NCBI RefSeq assembly: GCF_030462475.1
Contig: NZ_JASMRZ010000006.1
Location: 27,471-83,673 of the forward strand
Source of the DNA: Variovorax sp. CAN15
GTDB taxonomy: Bacteria > Pseudomonadota > Gammaproteobacteria > Burkholderiales > Burkholderiaceae_C
Direction: 5' to 3'
Length of the DNA stretch: 56,203 bases
The translations under genes and the position numbers were made by a program. The notes under the pieces were generated by a model, which saw nothing but the letters and a program-made list of their open reading frames with translations, had not been told where the DNA came from and ran no database searches. This document shows positions 1 to 9,171 of the stretch, in pieces; the stretch's first letter is position 1, and every line of letters starts with the position of its first letter.

Positions 1-1
1 C

Positions 2-925
2 TTCGTGGCGTACATCACGGCCATGCTGATGCTGATCGCGCCGATCCGCCGCCTTGCCGAGGTGGCCGGGCCGATCACGCGCGGCCTCGCCGCGCTGGAG
101 CGCGGGCTGATCCTCATCGACGAAGTCGCCCCGGAATCGCAGGGCAGCTTCAGCCTCGAGCATGCCCAGGGCCGCATCGAACTGCGCAACGTGCGGGTCA
201 GCTACCGCGGCGACGACGAGCTTCGCGCGCTCGACGGCGTGAACCTGACCATCGAACCCGGCCAGGTGGTGGCCTTCGTCGGTCCTTCGGGCTCGGGCAA
301 GACCACGCTGGTCAACCTGCTGCCGCGCTTCGTGCAGCCCAGCAGCGGCCAGGTACTGCTCGACGGGCACGACACCAGCGAATGGCAGCTCAAGAGCCTG
401 CGCGCCCAGTTCGCGATGGTGAGCCAGGACGTTGTGATGCTCAACGACACGCTGGCCGCCAACGTGGCGCTGGGCGCCGAGGTCGACCGCGAGCGCGTGC
501 TGCAGTGCATAGAGGCGGCCAACCTGAGCGCGCACGTCGAGATCCTGCCCCAGGGCATCGACACCGTGCTGGGCCACAACGCCACGCAGCTCTCGGGCGG
601 CCAGCGCCAGCGGCTCGCCATTGCCCGCGCGCTCTACAAGAATGCGCCCGTGCTGCTGCTCGACGAGGCCACGTCTGCCCTCGACACCGAATCCGAACGC
701 CTGGTGCAGGACGCCCTTCAGCGCCTGATGCAGAACCGCACCACGCTGATCGTGGCGCACCGCCTCTCGACCATCCAGCACGCCGACCGGATCATCGTGA
801 TGGAGCAAGGCCGCATCGCCGAGCAAGGCAGCCACGAGCAACTCATGGCGCTCGACGGGCTCTATGCGCGGCTGCAGACGCTGGCCGTGCGCAGCGCGCC
901 GCCGGGGCAGGACCCGACGCTCTGA
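2..925 (+). CDS. msbA: MsbA-type lipid A export ABC transporter, C-terminal part (5' end outside window)
   Basis: This is the end of a half-size ABC exporter that flips lipid A-core across the inner membrane. The visible part starts in the last transmembrane segment and runs through the whole nucleotide-binding domain. Walker A (GPSGSGKTT) is near visible residue 95, the signature LSGGQ near 197, Walker B with the following D-loop (LLLDEATSALD) near 220 and the switch histidine in VAHRLS near 250. The linker following the membrane region (PIRRLAEV) is the form I know from MsbA rather than from other ABCB-type exporters. The gene is cut by the window start, so its membrane domain cannot be judged. 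It converges with rng downstream, with about 10 bp between the two stop codons. Confidence 0.88.
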   Translation, partial: FVAYITAMLMLIAPIRRLAEVAGPITRGLAALERGLILIDEVAPESQGSFSLEHAQGRIELRNVRVSYRGDDELRALDGVNLTIEPGQVVAFVGPSGSGKTTLVNLLPRFVQPSSGQVLLDGHDTSEWQLKSLRAQFAMVSQDVVMLNDTLAANVALGAEVDRERVLQCIEAANLSAHVEILPQGIDTVLGHNATQLSGGQRQRLAIARALYKNAPVLLLDEATSALDTESERLVQDALQRLMQNRTTLIVAHRLSTIQHADRIIVMEQGRIAEQGSHEQLMALDGLYARLQTLAVRSAPPGQDPTL

Positions 926-935
926 TCCTGCCCGG

Positions 936-2462
936 TCAGAGCAGCACGATGTCGTACTGCCCCTGCCCGATCGCCGGCTCGGCCTGCAGCGAAATCGGCT
1001 TGCCGATGAAGTCGCTCAAACCCGCCAGATGCTGGCTTTCCTCGTCGAGGAACAACTCGATCACCTGAGGCGACGACACGATACGGAACTCGCGCGGCGT
1101 GAACTGCCGCGCCTCGCGCAGGATTTCACGCATCACGTCATAGGCCACGCTGCGCGCTGTCTTCACGATGCCCTGGCCGCCGCAGGCGATGCAGGGCTCG
1201 CACAGCATGTGCGCCAGCGATTCGCGCGTGCGCTTGCGCGTCATTTCCACCAGCCCCAGTTGCGAGAAGCCGCCCGCCGTGGTCTTCACGCGGTCGCGCG
1301 CGAGCTGCTTGCGGAACTCGGCCAGCACCTGCTCACGGTGGTCGTCGCGGCCCATGTCGATGAAGTCGACGATGATGATCCCGCCCAGGTTGCGCAACCG
1401 CAGCTGCCGCGCGATGGCCTGCGCGGCCTCCAGATTCGTCTTGAAGATGGTGTCGTCGAAGTTGCGTGCGCCGACGAAGCCGCCCGTGTTCACGTCCACC
1501 GTGGTCAGCGCCTCGGTCTGGTCGACCACGAGGTAGCCTCCCGACTTCAGGTCGACCCGCCGGCCCAGTGCCTTGGCGATTTCCTCGTCGACCGAATACA
1601 GGTCGAAGATCGGCCGCTCGCCCTTGTAGTGCTGCAGCTTGCCGGCCGCCTTGGGCATGAATTCGAGGCCGAACTTCAGCAGCACCTCGAACTGCTCGCG
1701 CGAGTCGATGCGGATGGTCTGCGTGTCCTCGCTCGTCATGTCGCGCAGCACGCGCTGCAGCAGGCTCAGGTCCTGGTGCAGCAGCGACATCGGAGGCATG
1801 CGCATCGAGGCTTCGCGGATGCGCGACCAGGTCTTGCGCAGGTAGGCGATGTCCTCGGCCAGCTCGGCATCGCTGGAATCTTCGCCATTGGTGCGCAGGA
1901 TGAAGCCACCCGTGTTGGCCGGCACCACGCCGCCGCTGTCGGCCGCCGCGGCAGCCTCGATGAGTGCCAGCATGCGGTTGCGCAGCGACTCGCGCTGCTC
2001 CGCGGGGATCTTCTGCGACACGCCGATGTGGTTGTCCTGTGGCAGGAACACCAGCAGCCGCCCGGCGATGCTGATCTGCGTCGAGAGCCGCGCGCCCTTG
2101 GTGCCGATGGGGTCCTTGATGACCTGCACCAGCAGCGACTGGCCCTCGAACACCTGCTTCTCGATGGGCACCATCGGCCCGCCATTGCGGTGGTCGCGCT
2201 CGGGCGCCGGCGCGCTGGGGCGCGAGCCCGGCGTGAAGGGCGCCACGATGTCGGCCACGTGCAGGAAGGCAGTGCGTTCCAGGCCGATGTCGATGAACGC
2301 CGACTGCATGCCCGGCAGCACGCGCGACACCTTGCCCAGGTAGATGTTGCCGACCAGCCCGCGCTCCAGCGTGCGTTCGACGTGCAGTTCCTGCACCGCG
2401 CCGTGCTCGATCAGCGCCACGCGGGTCTCTTGAGGAGACCAGTTGATCAATATGTCCTGCAT
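936..2462 (-). CDS. rng: Ribonuclease G (RNase E/G family)
   Basis: This 508-residue protein is an RNase E/G family endoribonuclease that in other bacteria matures the 5' end of 16S rRNA and degrades mRNA. An S1 RNA-binding domain lies at about residues 35-125, followed by the catalytic DNase I-like domain with the metal-binding aspartates in DVNTG and VDFIDM. Near the C-terminus is a CxxC motif (CEPCIAC) matching the zinc link that joins subunits. Length fits RNase G (about 490 residues), and there is no long disordered tail as in RNase E. I chose the ATG at 2462 because the family's short beta-strand start (MQDILINW) begins there, although the frame is open further upstream into maf. It lies 7 bp after the maf stop and is probably cotranscribed with it. 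Confidence 0.93.
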   Translation of the reverse strand: MQDILINWSPQETRVALIEHGAVQELHVERTLERGLVGNIYLGKVSRVLPGMQSAFIDIGLERTAFLHVADIVAPFTPGSRPSAPAPERDHRNGGPMVPIEKQVFEGQSLLVQVIKDPIGTKGARLSTQISIAGRLLVFLPQDNHIGVSQKIPAEQRESLRNRMLALIEAAAAADSGGVVPANTGGFILRTNGEDSSDAELAEDIAYLRKTWSRIREASMRMPPMSLLHQDLSLLQRVLRDMTSEDTQTIRIDSREQFEVLLKFGLEFMPKAAGKLQHYKGERPIFDLYSVDEEIAKALGRRVDLKSGGYLVVDQTEALTTVDVNTGGFVGARNFDDTIFKTNLEAAQAIARQLRLRNLGGIIIVDFIDMGRDDHREQVLAEFRKQLARDRVKTTAGGFSQLGLVEMTRKRTRESLAHMLCEPCIACGGQGIVKTARSVAYDVMREILREARQFTPREFRIVSSPQVIELFLDEESQHLAGLSDFIGKPISLQAEPAIGQGQYDIVLL

Positions 2463-2469
2463 GGAGTTC

Positions 2470-3072
2470 TCAGGTTTTGAATCCGGCGGCTCGAAGCAGC
2501 CCTGCCGTCTCGAACATGGGGAGGCCCATGATGCCCGAATAGGACCCGCTGATGTGCTCGATGAACGCGGCTGCCGCGCCCTGGATGGCGTACGCGCCGG
2601 CCTTGCCCATCGGCTCGCCGCTTTCGGCATAGCGCGCGATCTGCGACTTCGTGATGTCGGCGAAGCGCACGCGCGACACGCTGAGCGCGGCATGGCTCTT
2701 CTTGCCATGGTGCAACGCCACGGCAGTGAGCACACGGTGCGTGGTGCCGGAAAGCATCCGCAGCATCCGCGCAGCGTCCTTTTCGTCTTCGGGCTTGCCG
2801 AGGATGGCGCGGCCGAGCGCGACCGTGGTGTCGGCGCAGAGCACCGGCGCGTCCGGCAGGCCACGCTTGCGCATCCGGGCCACGGCGGCGTCGAGCTTCA
2901 GTCCGGTGACGCGCTGCACGTAGGTGGCCGGGGCCTCGTTGGGCAGCACGGCTTCCAGCGACTCGGCATCCTCGTCGGCATCGGCCAGCAGCAGTTCATG
3001 GCGAACGCCGAGCTGGCCGAGCAACTGGGCGCGGCGCGGGCTCTGCGAAGCGAGGTAGATGAAATCCGGCAA
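2470..3072 (-). CDS. maf: Maf-family nucleoside triphosphate pyrophosphatase
   Basis: This 200-residue Maf/Ham1-fold protein hydrolyses the alpha-beta bond of non-canonical or excess nucleotides, for example dTTP/UTP in the YhdE subgroup. The N-terminal signature SQSPRR and the catalytic-base motif CADTTVAL are intact, and a C-terminal [12 protein letters not shown] stretch matches the family. Translation appears to start at TTG 3072: no ATG fits, and an AGGAG ribosome-binding site sits nine bases upstream (about 3082-3086). The stop is 7 bp from rng. The exact substrate class (YhdE-type against YceF-type) cannot be settled by eye, but the first is more likely. Confidence 0.9.
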   Translation of the reverse strand: MPDFIYLASQSPRRAQLLGQLGVRHELLLADADEDAESLEAVLPNEAPATYVQRVTGLKLDAAVARMRKRGLPDAPVLCADTTVALGRAILGKPEDEKDAARMLRMLSGTTHRVLTAVALHHGKKSHAALSVSRVRFADITKSQIARYAESGEPMGKAGAYAIQGAAAAFIEHISGSYSGIMGLPMFETAGLLRAAGFKT

Positions 3073-3355
3073 GGTTCAAGTCTCCTGTGGGCACGGCTGT
3101 ACGCCGGCCACCATGCAATTCCGGACCAGTCCGTGCGGCAGGCCCCGGGGGTCCGAACAGAAAGTGAAGAACGCGGCGGCGCGCCGGCGACTTCGCGTGA
3201 GGAGGCATGCGCGCCGTCTCGCGCGCCGTACGGACCGTTCGAGGAGAAGCGGCTCGCAGGGCCTGAGCTTCCTCGGCGTCCTGCAACAACAGCGCCGACA
3301 CCAGCGCATGGCCACTTGGCTCGAGCAACGCAAGCTGCCCGTCGGCGTTCGTCAT
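2996..3355 (-). CDS. Possible small ORF translationally coupled to rlmH (doubtful)
   Basis: An open frame of 119 codons starts with an ATG at 3355 that overlaps the rlmH stop in an ATGA arrangement, the same coupling used by the rsfS/rlmH pair just upstream. Its first 35 codons look coding (acidic, Leu/Ala-rich, normal for this genome). The later part is Arg/Pro-rich, shows mixed third positions and runs 77 bp into maf, which looks like chance. I recognise no family. It could be a short leader-like peptide, a gene with a damaged 3' part, or simply an intergenic spacer of about 280 bp between rlmH and maf. Only the start-stop overlap and the early codon use argue for a gene. Confidence 0.25.
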   Translation of the reverse strand: MTNADGQLALLEPSGHALVSALLLQDAEEAQALRAASPRTVRTARETARMPPHAKSPARRRVLHFLFGPPGPAARTGPELHGGRRTAVPTGDLNLAGFHLPRFAEPAPRPVARPARRSP

Positions 3356-3819
3356 TCGCGGTGGTAAGGATGGCCCGCGTTGACCGACCACGCACGGTAC
3401 AGCTGCTCGACCAGCAGCACGCGCGCCATCGCGTGCGGCAGCGTGAGGTCGGACAGCCGGATGCGTTCGTGGGCCGCGGCCTTGAAGGCCGGGTCGAGCC
3501 CGTCGGGCCCGCCGATGACCAGGGCGACGTCATCGCCCTCGCCCTGCCAGGCCTGCAGGCGCGCGGCGAGGGCCTTGGTGGTCAGCGCCGTGCCGCGCTC
3601 GTCGAGCACCACGATGCGCATACCGCGCGCGATGGCGCCTTCGATGCGCTCGCGCTCGGCGGCATAGAGCGTTTCCAGTGTCTTGGAGCCGCGCGGCTCT
3701 GTCTTGACGGCGCGCAGCTCGAGCTTGAGCTCGGGCGGAAAGCGCTTGGCGTAGTCGTCCCAGGCAGTCTGAGCCCAATCGGGCATGCGCTGCCCGACGG
3801 CGACCACCAGCAGCTTCAT
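3352..3819 (-). CDS. rlmH: 23S rRNA (pseudouridine1915-N3)-methyltransferase RlmH
   Basis: This 155-residue SPOUT methyltransferase, the same length as the E. coli enzyme, methylates pseudouridine 1915 in helix 69 of 23S rRNA using SAM. The sequence shows the expected MKLLVVAVG start, the SAM-binding knot motif VIGGPDGL at about residues 100-107 and the conserved C-terminal tail ending GHPYHRE. The ATG at 3819 overlaps the rsfS stop (ATGA), indicating translational coupling. The pairing of RsfS with RlmH is widely conserved and joins two 50S subunit functions. Confidence in start and function is high. Confidence 0.96.
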   Translation of the reverse strand: MKLLVVAVGQRMPDWAQTAWDDYAKRFPPELKLELRAVKTEPRGSKTLETLYAAERERIEGAIARGMRIVVLDERGTALTTKALAARLQAWQGEGDDVALVIGGPDGLDPAFKAAAHERIRLSDLTLPHAMARVLLVEQLYRAWSVNAGHPYHRE

Positions 3820-4478
3820 GCGCGGCGGGCTGGCGCCTTCCTGGCGGCCGTCGTCTTCTTTGCCGCCGGCTTCTTGGCAGCAGGCTTGCCCACGACCTTG
3901 ACCGGCACGCGCGCGGTGGCGGTCTTCTTTGCAGGCGCCTTCTTCGCGGCCGTCTTCTTGGCTGCTGGCGCTTTCGCCGCCTTGGCTTCCTGCTCGGCCG
4001 CACGGATCGCGGTCTTGGCGGCGCTCGAACGGCGCAGCGTCGGGGCCTTGGCGGCGGCCTTCTTCTCTTCGGTGACGACCTTCGAGGCAGTCGCCACCGC
4101 AGGCTTGGTGCCGCCGAGCTTGGCGCGCACCGGCTTGTCGCCCCAGATCTCTTCCAGGTGGTAGTACTGGCGGATGGCGGGCTGCATGATGTGCGCCACG
4201 GCCGAGCCGCAGTCCACGATGATCCACTCGCCGTTGTCCTCGCCCTCGACGCGCGGCTTGGCGAAGCCCGCCTCGCGCACCGCATCGCGCACGCTGGCGG
4301 CCAGCGCCTTGGTCTGGCGGTTGGAGGTGCCCGAGGCGACGATCACGCGCTCGAACAGCGGCGAGAGATGCTCGGTGTCGAAAACCTGGATGTCCTGCGC
4401 CTTGACGTCTTCGAGACCATCGATGATGGCTCGCTGGAGTTTCTGGGTGTCTTTCTTTGCGGCGGCTTCAGTGGTCAT
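3816..4478 (-). CDS. rsfS: Ribosomal silencing factor RsfS with long Lys/Ala-rich tail
   Basis: Residues 1 to about 125 are a normal RsfS/Iojap domain, which binds ribosomal protein uL14 and blocks 30S-50S joining during starvation. Family features visible include the DIQVFD strand, [10 protein letters not shown] and the WIIVDCG...H motif followed by YYHLEEIW. The canonical protein is about 105-130 residues, but this one is 220. The extra C-terminal part of about 90 residues is almost only Lys, Ala, Pro and Thr in AAKK-type repeats, like histone H1-like or AlgP-type nucleic-acid-binding tails. The gene overlaps nadD by one base (TGATG) and rlmH by four. The tail suggests added RNA or DNA affinity, which is an inference. 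Confidence 0.93.
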   Translation of the reverse strand: MTTEAAAKKDTQKLQRAIIDGLEDVKAQDIQVFDTEHLSPLFERVIVASGTSNRQTKALAASVRDAVREAGFAKPRVEGEDNGEWIIVDCGSAVAHIMQPAIRQYYHLEEIWGDKPVRAKLGGTKPAVATASKVVTEEKKAAAKAPTLRRSSAAKTAIRAAEQEAKAAKAPAAKKTAAKKAPAKKTATARVPVKVVGKPAAKKPAAKKTTAARKAPARRA

Positions 4479-5095
4479 CAGGCAGTGCGGTAGAGGTGGT
4501 GTTGGTCAATATAGCGTGCAACCGTGGGCGGAACCAGCGAGGAAATGTCCACGCCGAGCGCCGCGCGCCGCCGGATCTCGGTGGCGCTGATGTCCATGGG
4601 AGGCAGTTCGAGCGCCTCGAAACGCGCGCCGGGCGGAAGGCCGGGCAGTGATTTCGGATCAAAACGGGCAGTGTTACCCGTCGATAGTGCGCGATACGCT
4701 ACAGAAACAATAGCAATGCCGAGTATATCCTGCCAGCCATGCCAGGTCGGCAGCGCGCTGGCCTGGTCGGCGCCCATGATCAGCACCAGCTGCGCACCGG
4801 GCTGCTCGCGCTGCAGTTCGTGGAGGGTGTCGAGGGTGTAGGTGGGGCCGTCGCGCAGCACTTCGCGGCTGTCGACCACGACGGTGCCCTTCAGGTCGCC
4901 GAAGGCCAGCCGGGTCATGGCGAGGCGGTCTTCCTTCGGCGTGAGCGCCCTGCTCTTGTGCCAGGCCTGGCCGGTGGGAATCACGTGCAGCTCGTCGAGA
5001 TCGAGCTGCGCCATCGCGGCTTCGGCAAGGGCCACATGGGCGTTGTGCGGCGGATCGAACGCGCCGCCGAAAACGCCGATGCGCTGTGCCTCCAT
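4478..5095 (-). CDS. nadD: Nicotinate-nucleotide adenylyltransferase NadD
   Basis: This 205-residue enzyme converts nicotinate mononucleotide plus ATP to deamido-NAD, the penultimate step of NAD synthesis. The nucleotidyltransferase signature GGAFDPPHNAH is at residues 9-19, the substrate loop with TGQAWHKS follows, and the C-terminal ISATEIR motif is present. I chose the ATG at 5095 because it places the signature at its usual distance from the N-terminus; a second in-frame ATG at 5125 would add ten residues. The stop overlaps the rsfS start by one base. Upstream is repeat element A, which separates it from hemF inside what otherwise looks like one operon. Confidence 0.93.
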   Translation of the reverse strand: MEAQRIGVFGGAFDPPHNAHVALAEAAMAQLDLDELHVIPTGQAWHKSRALTPKEDRLAMTRLAFGDLKGTVVVDSREVLRDGPTYTLDTLHELQREQPGAQLVLIMGADQASALPTWHGWQDILGIAIVSVAYRALSTGNTARFDPKSLPGLPPGARFEALELPPMDISATEIRRRAALGVDISSLVPPTVARYIDQHHLYRTA

Positions 5096-5170
5096 CAGCC
5101 GCACGCGGGAACTCGACGGCAGCATCGCGAAACTCGAGATGCCTGGCGGATGCGCAGCCACCTTCCAGGG

Positions 5171-5259
5171 ATACCGCGGAACCGGCTTTGCCGGGCCGCT
5201 GCTATCGCCCCCTGGAAGGGGGTGGGCGAAACGACACGAAGTGCGCGAAGCCTGGGGGT
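5171..5259 (+). repeat. Interspersed hairpin element, copy A
   Basis: One of four related elements of about 90 bp in this window. It begins with a CCGCGG core and a CCGGC-TTT-GCCGG hairpin, then a CCCCCT-GGA-AGGGGG hairpin, then a conserved tail (GACACGAAGTGCG, about 5232-5244) ending CCTGGGGGT. Its last T (5259) is the first base of the complement of the hemF stop codon. It sits between hemF and nadD. Confidence 0.85.
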
Positions 5260-6176
5260 CATACCCAATCCCGTCGGACGATGAAGTCGCTGTACAGCGC
5301 GGCTTCGGGGCTGCCAGGCTCGGGCTGCTGCCGGTAGGCCCAGCTCGCCAGCGGCGGCATCGACAGCAGGATCGACTCCGTGCGCCCGCCCGATTGCAGG
5401 CCGAAGTGCGTGCCACGGTCCCACACGAGGTTGAATTCCACGTACCGCCCGCGCCGGTAGAGCTGGAAGTTGCGCTCGCGCTCCGCGTACGGCGTGGCGC
5501 GGCGGCGCTCGACGATGGGCAGGTAAGCTGGCAGGAAGCCGTCGCCCACCGAGCGGATCATCGCGAAGCCGTTCTCGAAGCCGCCTTCGGAGAAATCGTC
5601 GAAGAAGATGCCGCCGATGCCGCGCTGCTCGTTGCGGTGCTTCAGGAAGAAATACTCGTCGCACCAGGTCTTGAAGCGCGGGTACTTGTCGTCGCCGAAG
5701 GCGGCAAGCGAATCGCGGCACACGGTGTGGAAGTGCACCGCGTCTTCCTCGAAGCCGTAGCACGGCGTGAGGTCCATGCCGCCGCCGAACCAGCAGACCG
5801 GCTCCTTGCCCTCGGGAAGCGCGGCAAGCATGCGCACGTTCATGTGCACGATGGGCACGTACGGGTTGCGCGGATGGAACACCAGCGACACGCCCATCGC
5901 CTCGAAAGGCGCACCCGCCAGCTCAGGACGGCTCTGCGTGGCCGAGGGCGGCAGCTTCGGCCCGCGCACCTGCGAGAAGCCGCAGCCCGCGCGCTCGAAG
6001 AGCTCGCCGCCTTCGAGGATGCAGGTCAGGCCGTTGCCCTGCAGCGGCTCACCGGGCTCCTTCTGCCAGGCGTCGCGCACGCAGGTGCCGCCATCGGCCT
6101 TCTCGACCGCCGCGATGATCGAATGCTGCAGTCCGCGCAGGTATTCGCCGACCGCCGCCGGATTGGTCTGCTGCAT
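5259..6176 (-). CDS. hemF: Oxygen-dependent coproporphyrinogen III oxidase
   Basis: This 305-residue HemF decarboxylates coproporphyrinogen III to protoporphyrinogen IX with O2, in the cytoplasm, for heme synthesis. Signature segments are intact: the substrate-binding stretch [10 protein letters not shown], the HFHTVCRD segment and [10 protein letters not shown], plus a C-terminal half with the characteristic RGRYVEFNL run. The length matches the family (about 300). The ATG overlaps the purD stop by one base (TGATG). The stop codon directly abuts interspersed element A, so the transcript 3' of hemF would carry the two hairpins of that element. Confidence 0.96.
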   Translation of the reverse strand: MQQTNPAAVGEYLRGLQHSIIAAVEKADGGTCVRDAWQKEPGEPLQGNGLTCILEGGELFERAGCGFSQVRGPKLPPSATQSRPELAGAPFEAMGVSLVFHPRNPYVPIVHMNVRMLAALPEGKEPVCWFGGGMDLTPCYGFEEDAVHFHTVCRDSLAAFGDDKYPRFKTWCDEYFFLKHRNEQRGIGGIFFDDFSEGGFENGFAMIRSVGDGFLPAYLPIVERRRATPYAERERNFQLYRRGRYVEFNLVWDRGTHFGLQSGGRTESILLSMPPLASWAYRQQPEPGSPEAALYSDFIVRRDWV

Positions 6177-7474
6177 CAGGCGCCGTGAGGGGTGCGCGCG
6201 TGCACCGCGCGGAATCCGATGTCCTTGCGGTACTGCGCCCCATCGAAGCTGACGCGCGCCGCGACCTCGTAGGCCCGCTGCTGCGCCTGCTTCACGCTGT
6301 CGGCCAGCACGGTCACGCAGAGCACGCGGCCGCCGCTGGTCTTGAGCTCGCCGTTGTCCAGCGTGGTGCCCGCATGGAACACGACCGCATCGGGCGCCTC
6401 GGCCGGAATGCCGGTGATGCGGTCACCCTTGCGCGGCGACAGCGGATAGCCGTGCGCGGCCATGACCACGCCCAGCGCCACGCGGCGGTCCCACTGCAGT
6501 TCGACCTGGTCGAGCGTGCCGTCGGTGGCATGCCAGAAGACTTCGAACAGGTCGGACTTGAGCCGCATCATGATCGGCTGCGTCTCGGGGTCGCCCATGC
6601 GGCAGTTGAACTCGAGCGTCTTGGGGTGGCCCGTCGCGTCGATCATCAGGCCGGCGTAGAGGAAGCCGGTGTACGGAATGCCGTCCTTTTCCATGCCGCG
6701 GATGGTCGGCAGGATGATCTCGCGCATGGCGCGCGCATGCACCTCGGCAGTGACCACCGGCGCGGGCGAATAGGCGCCCATGCCGCCGGTGTTGGGGCCT
6801 TCGTCGTTGTCGAGCAGGCGCTTGTGGTCCTGGCTGGTGGCCAGCGCGGTCACGTTCTTGCCGTCGCACAGCACGATGAAGCTGGCTTCCTCGCCCTGCA
6901 GGAACTCCTCGATGACGACGCGCGCGCCGCCTTCGTTGTGCGACACGCCGAACTTGTTGTCGACCAGCATGAAGTCGACGGCCTCGTGCGCTTCCTGCGC
7001 GGTCATGGCGACCACGACGCCCTTGCCTGCCGCCAGGCCGTCGGCCTTGACGACGATCGGAGCGCCCTTGGCGTCGATGTAGGCGTGCGCGGCGGCGGCG
7101 TCGGTGAAGGCCTCGTACTCGGCCGTCGGGATCTTGTGGCGCTTCATGAAGGCCTTGGAGAAGGCCTTCGAGCTTTCGAGCTGCGCCGCAGCCTGAGTCG
7201 GGCCGAAGATGCGCAGGCCGTGCGCGCGGAACTCGTCGACCACGCCGGCGGCCAGCGGGGCCTCGGGGCCCACCACGGTCAGCGCGATCTTTTCCTTGAT
7301 GGCCCACTCGCGCAGCGCGGCGGGCTCGGTGATGTCGATGCAGTCGTAGCGCTCGTCGCTCGCGGTGCCGCCGTTGCCCGGCGCCACGTACACGCGGCTC
7401 ACCCGGGCGGCCTGCGCCAGGCGCCATGCCAGAGCGTGTTCGCGGCCCCCTCCCCCAATTACCAGTACCTTCAT
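6176..7474 (-). CDS. purD: Phosphoribosylamine-glycine ligase (GAR synthetase)
   Basis: This 432-residue ATP-grasp enzyme joins glycine to phosphoribosylamine in the second step of purine synthesis. The N-terminal GGGGREHAL motif, the ATP-grasp segment [14 protein letters not shown], the [17 protein letters not shown] segment and the metal-binding [10 protein letters not shown] motif are all complete. Length is normal for PurD (about 425-430). It shares a TGATG overlap with hemF. About 55 bp separate it from the yebC stop upstream, so yebC-purD-hemF may form one transcript. No PurR- or PUR-box-like site was recognised. Confidence 0.96.
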   Translation of the reverse strand: MKVLVIGGGGREHALAWRLAQAARVSRVYVAPGNGGTASDERYDCIDITEPAALREWAIKEKIALTVVGPEAPLAAGVVDEFRAHGLRIFGPTQAAAQLESSKAFSKAFMKRHKIPTAEYEAFTDAAAAHAYIDAKGAPIVVKADGLAAGKGVVVAMTAQEAHEAVDFMLVDNKFGVSHNEGGARVVIEEFLQGEEASFIVLCDGKNVTALATSQDHKRLLDNDEGPNTGGMGAYSPAPVVTAEVHARAMREIILPTIRGMEKDGIPYTGFLYAGLMIDATGHPKTLEFNCRMGDPETQPIMMRLKSDLFEVFWHATDGTLDQVELQWDRRVALGVVMAAHGYPLSPRKGDRITGIPAEAPDAVVFHAGTTLDNGELKTSGGRVLCVTVLADSVKQAQQRAYEVAARVSFDGAQYRKDIGFRAVHARTPHGA

Positions 7475-7529
7475 TCGCGGGCCTTCATTTCTCGCTGTGT
7501 TTCAACAAATTTGCATCCGGCGCTCGTGT

Positions 7530-8255
7530 TCACTCGGACAGCGAGGCGTTGTGATAGACGTCCTGCACGTCGTCGAGGTCTTCGAGCACGTCGAGCAGCT
7601 TCTGCATTCTTGCGGCGTCCTCGCCGGTCACGTCCACGGTGTTCTCGGCACGCATCGTGACTTCGGCGGCATCGGGCTTCAGGCCGGCGGCTTCGAGCGC
7701 GTTCTTCACGGCCTCGAAGTCGGCCACCGAGGTGATGACCTCGATGGCGCCGTCGTCGTCGGTGACGACGTCCTCGGCGCCCGCCTCGAGCGCCACTTCC
7801 ATCACCTTGTCCTCGCTGGTGCCGGGCGCGAAGATGATCTGGCCGCAGTGCTTGAACTGGAAGGCCACGGAGCCTTCGGTGCCCATGTTGCCGCCGTGCT
7901 TGGAGAAGGCGTGGCGCACTTCGGCCACGGTGCGCACGCGGTTGTCGGTCATGGTGTCGACGATGATCGCCGCGCCGCCGATGCCGTACCCTTCGTAACG
8001 AATCTCTTCGTAATTGACGCCTTCGAGGTTGCCCGTGGCCTTGTCGATGTTGCGCTTGATGGTGTCGATGGGCAGGTTGACCGCCTTGGCCTTTTCAACC
8101 GCCAGCCGCAGCCGCGGGTTCGCACCCAGGTCGGCGCCGCCGGCGCGGGCGGCCACCGTGATTTCGCGGATCGCGCGGGTCCAGAGCTTGCCCCGCTTTT
8201 CGTCCTGGCGGCCCTTCCGGTGCTGAATGTTCGCCCACTTGCTATGTCCGGCCAT
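7530..8255 (-). CDS. YebC/PmpR family (TACO1-like) protein
   Basis: This 241-residue member of the YebC/TACO1 family starts with the hallmark [15 protein letters not shown]. The three-domain layout is complete: a helical N-terminal domain, then two alpha/beta domains with [18 protein letters not shown] and an acidic C-terminus. Some members act as transcription regulators (PmpR), while recent work ties others to relief of ribosome stalling. The sequence alone does not separate these roles. It is the first gene of the minus-strand run leading into purD and lies back-to-back with the methyltransferase gene at 8381, leaving about 125 bp for two divergent promoters. Confidence 0.93.
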   Translation of the reverse strand: MAGHSKWANIQHRKGRQDEKRGKLWTRAIREITVAARAGGADLGANPRLRLAVEKAKAVNLPIDTIKRNIDKATGNLEGVNYEEIRYEGYGIGGAAIIVDTMTDNRVRTVAEVRHAFSKHGGNMGTEGSVAFQFKHCGQIIFAPGTSEDKVMEVALEAGAEDVVTDDDGAIEVITSVADFEAVKNALEAAGLKPDAAEVTMRAENTVDVTGEDAARMQKLLDVLEDLDDVQDVYHNASLSE

Positions 8256-8380
8256 GGCTTTCTATCTCGCTGTCCTGTGTTTCTGTGTCAATCGAGCAGC
8301 CCCGAGTTTACTGTCCGGCGCACACAACGCTGGCGCTGGCGGCCGGAATTCGGGCCAATGCTTTTGGTGATAATTGTTCG

Positions 8381-9169
8381 ATGACGCCATCGCCTTCCGT
8401 CGGGCCCGGGAATCCCGACACCCTGCCACCGCACGCGCCCTTGCCGCTGTACTACAGCAACGAGGCGGAGCACCAGGCGTTCCTGCGGCGCATCTTCGAC
8501 AGCACCGCGGCCGACTACGACCGCATCGAAAGCGTGCTGGCGCTGGGCACCGGCCCCTCGTACCGCCGTGCGGTGCTGCGGCAGGCAGGACTCGCGACAG
8601 GCATGCAGGTGCTCGACGTGGGCATCGGCACCGGGCTGGTGGCGCGCGAGGCGCTGAAGCTGATCGGCCCCGCCGGGCACCTCGTCGGCGTCGACCCCAG
8701 CCCCGGCATGCTGGGCCAGGTCAGGCTGCCCGGCGTCGAGCTGGTGCGCGGCGTGGCCGAAGCCCTGCCCCGACCCGATGCCAGCTGCGATTTCGTCAGC
8801 ATGGGCTACGCCATGCGCCACATCAGCGACGTGGCCGCCGCCTTCGCCGAGTTCCATCGCGTGCTGCGCCCCGGCGGGCGCGTGGCGGTGCTCGAGATCA
8901 CCAAGCCCGAGGGACGCATCGCAACGGCGCTGCTCAAGGGCTACATGCGCGCCGTGGTGCCGCTGATCGCCCGCGTGATCGGCCGCCAGCGCAATACATC
9001 CGAACTGTGGCGCTACTACTGGGACACGATCGAGGCCTGCATTCCGCCCGAACGGGTGATGCAGGCGCTGGCCGCTGCGGGTTTGCGCGACGTGCGCCGG
9101 CACGCGAGCCTCGGCGTCTTCTCGGTCTACACCGCCACCAAACCAGAAAACACCGCAGAGGCCAGTTGA
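8381..9169 (+). CDS. Class I SAM-dependent methyltransferase (UbiE/COQ5-like)
   Basis: This 262-residue methyltransferase has SAM motif I (VLDVGIGTG) at about residues 77-85, an acidic motif II (GVDPSPGM) and post-motif elements SMGYAMRHI and VLRPGGRVAVLEI. The last pattern resembles UbiE/MenG quinone methylases, but genomic context argues for a pathway-specific role. It is the first gene of a plus-strand cassette followed two bases later by a chorismatase, then an acyltransferase and a glycosyltransferase. Such genes accompany aryl-polyene/xanthomonadin pigment loci, where a 3- or 4-hydroxybenzoate starter is modified. I picked the ATG at 8381; an upstream in-frame start at 8285 would add 32 unlikely residues. 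The methyl acceptor is unknown. Confidence 0.82.
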   Translation: MTPSPSVGPGNPDTLPPHAPLPLYYSNEAEHQAFLRRIFDSTAADYDRIESVLALGTGPSYRRAVLRQAGLATGMQVLDVGIGTGLVAREALKLIGPAGHLVGVDPSPGMLGQVRLPGVELVRGVAEALPRPDASCDFVSMGYAMRHISDVAAAFAEFHRVLRPGGRVAVLEITKPEGRIATALLKGYMRAVVPLIARVIGRQRNTSELWRYYWDTIEACIPPERVMQALAAAGLRDVRRHASLGVFSVYTATKPENTAEAS

Positions 9170-9171
9170 CA

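Noticed and set aside
864..2480. Long plus-strand open frame (538 codons) opposite rng
   Set aside because: Composition typical of antisense frames in high-GC genes; rng on the other strand has all catalytic motifs.
5171..5259. Interspersed elements as ordinary intrinsic terminators
   Set aside because: No U-run follows either hairpin, the long tail is conserved as sequence, and copy D sits at a gene start, so simple terminator function does not explain them.
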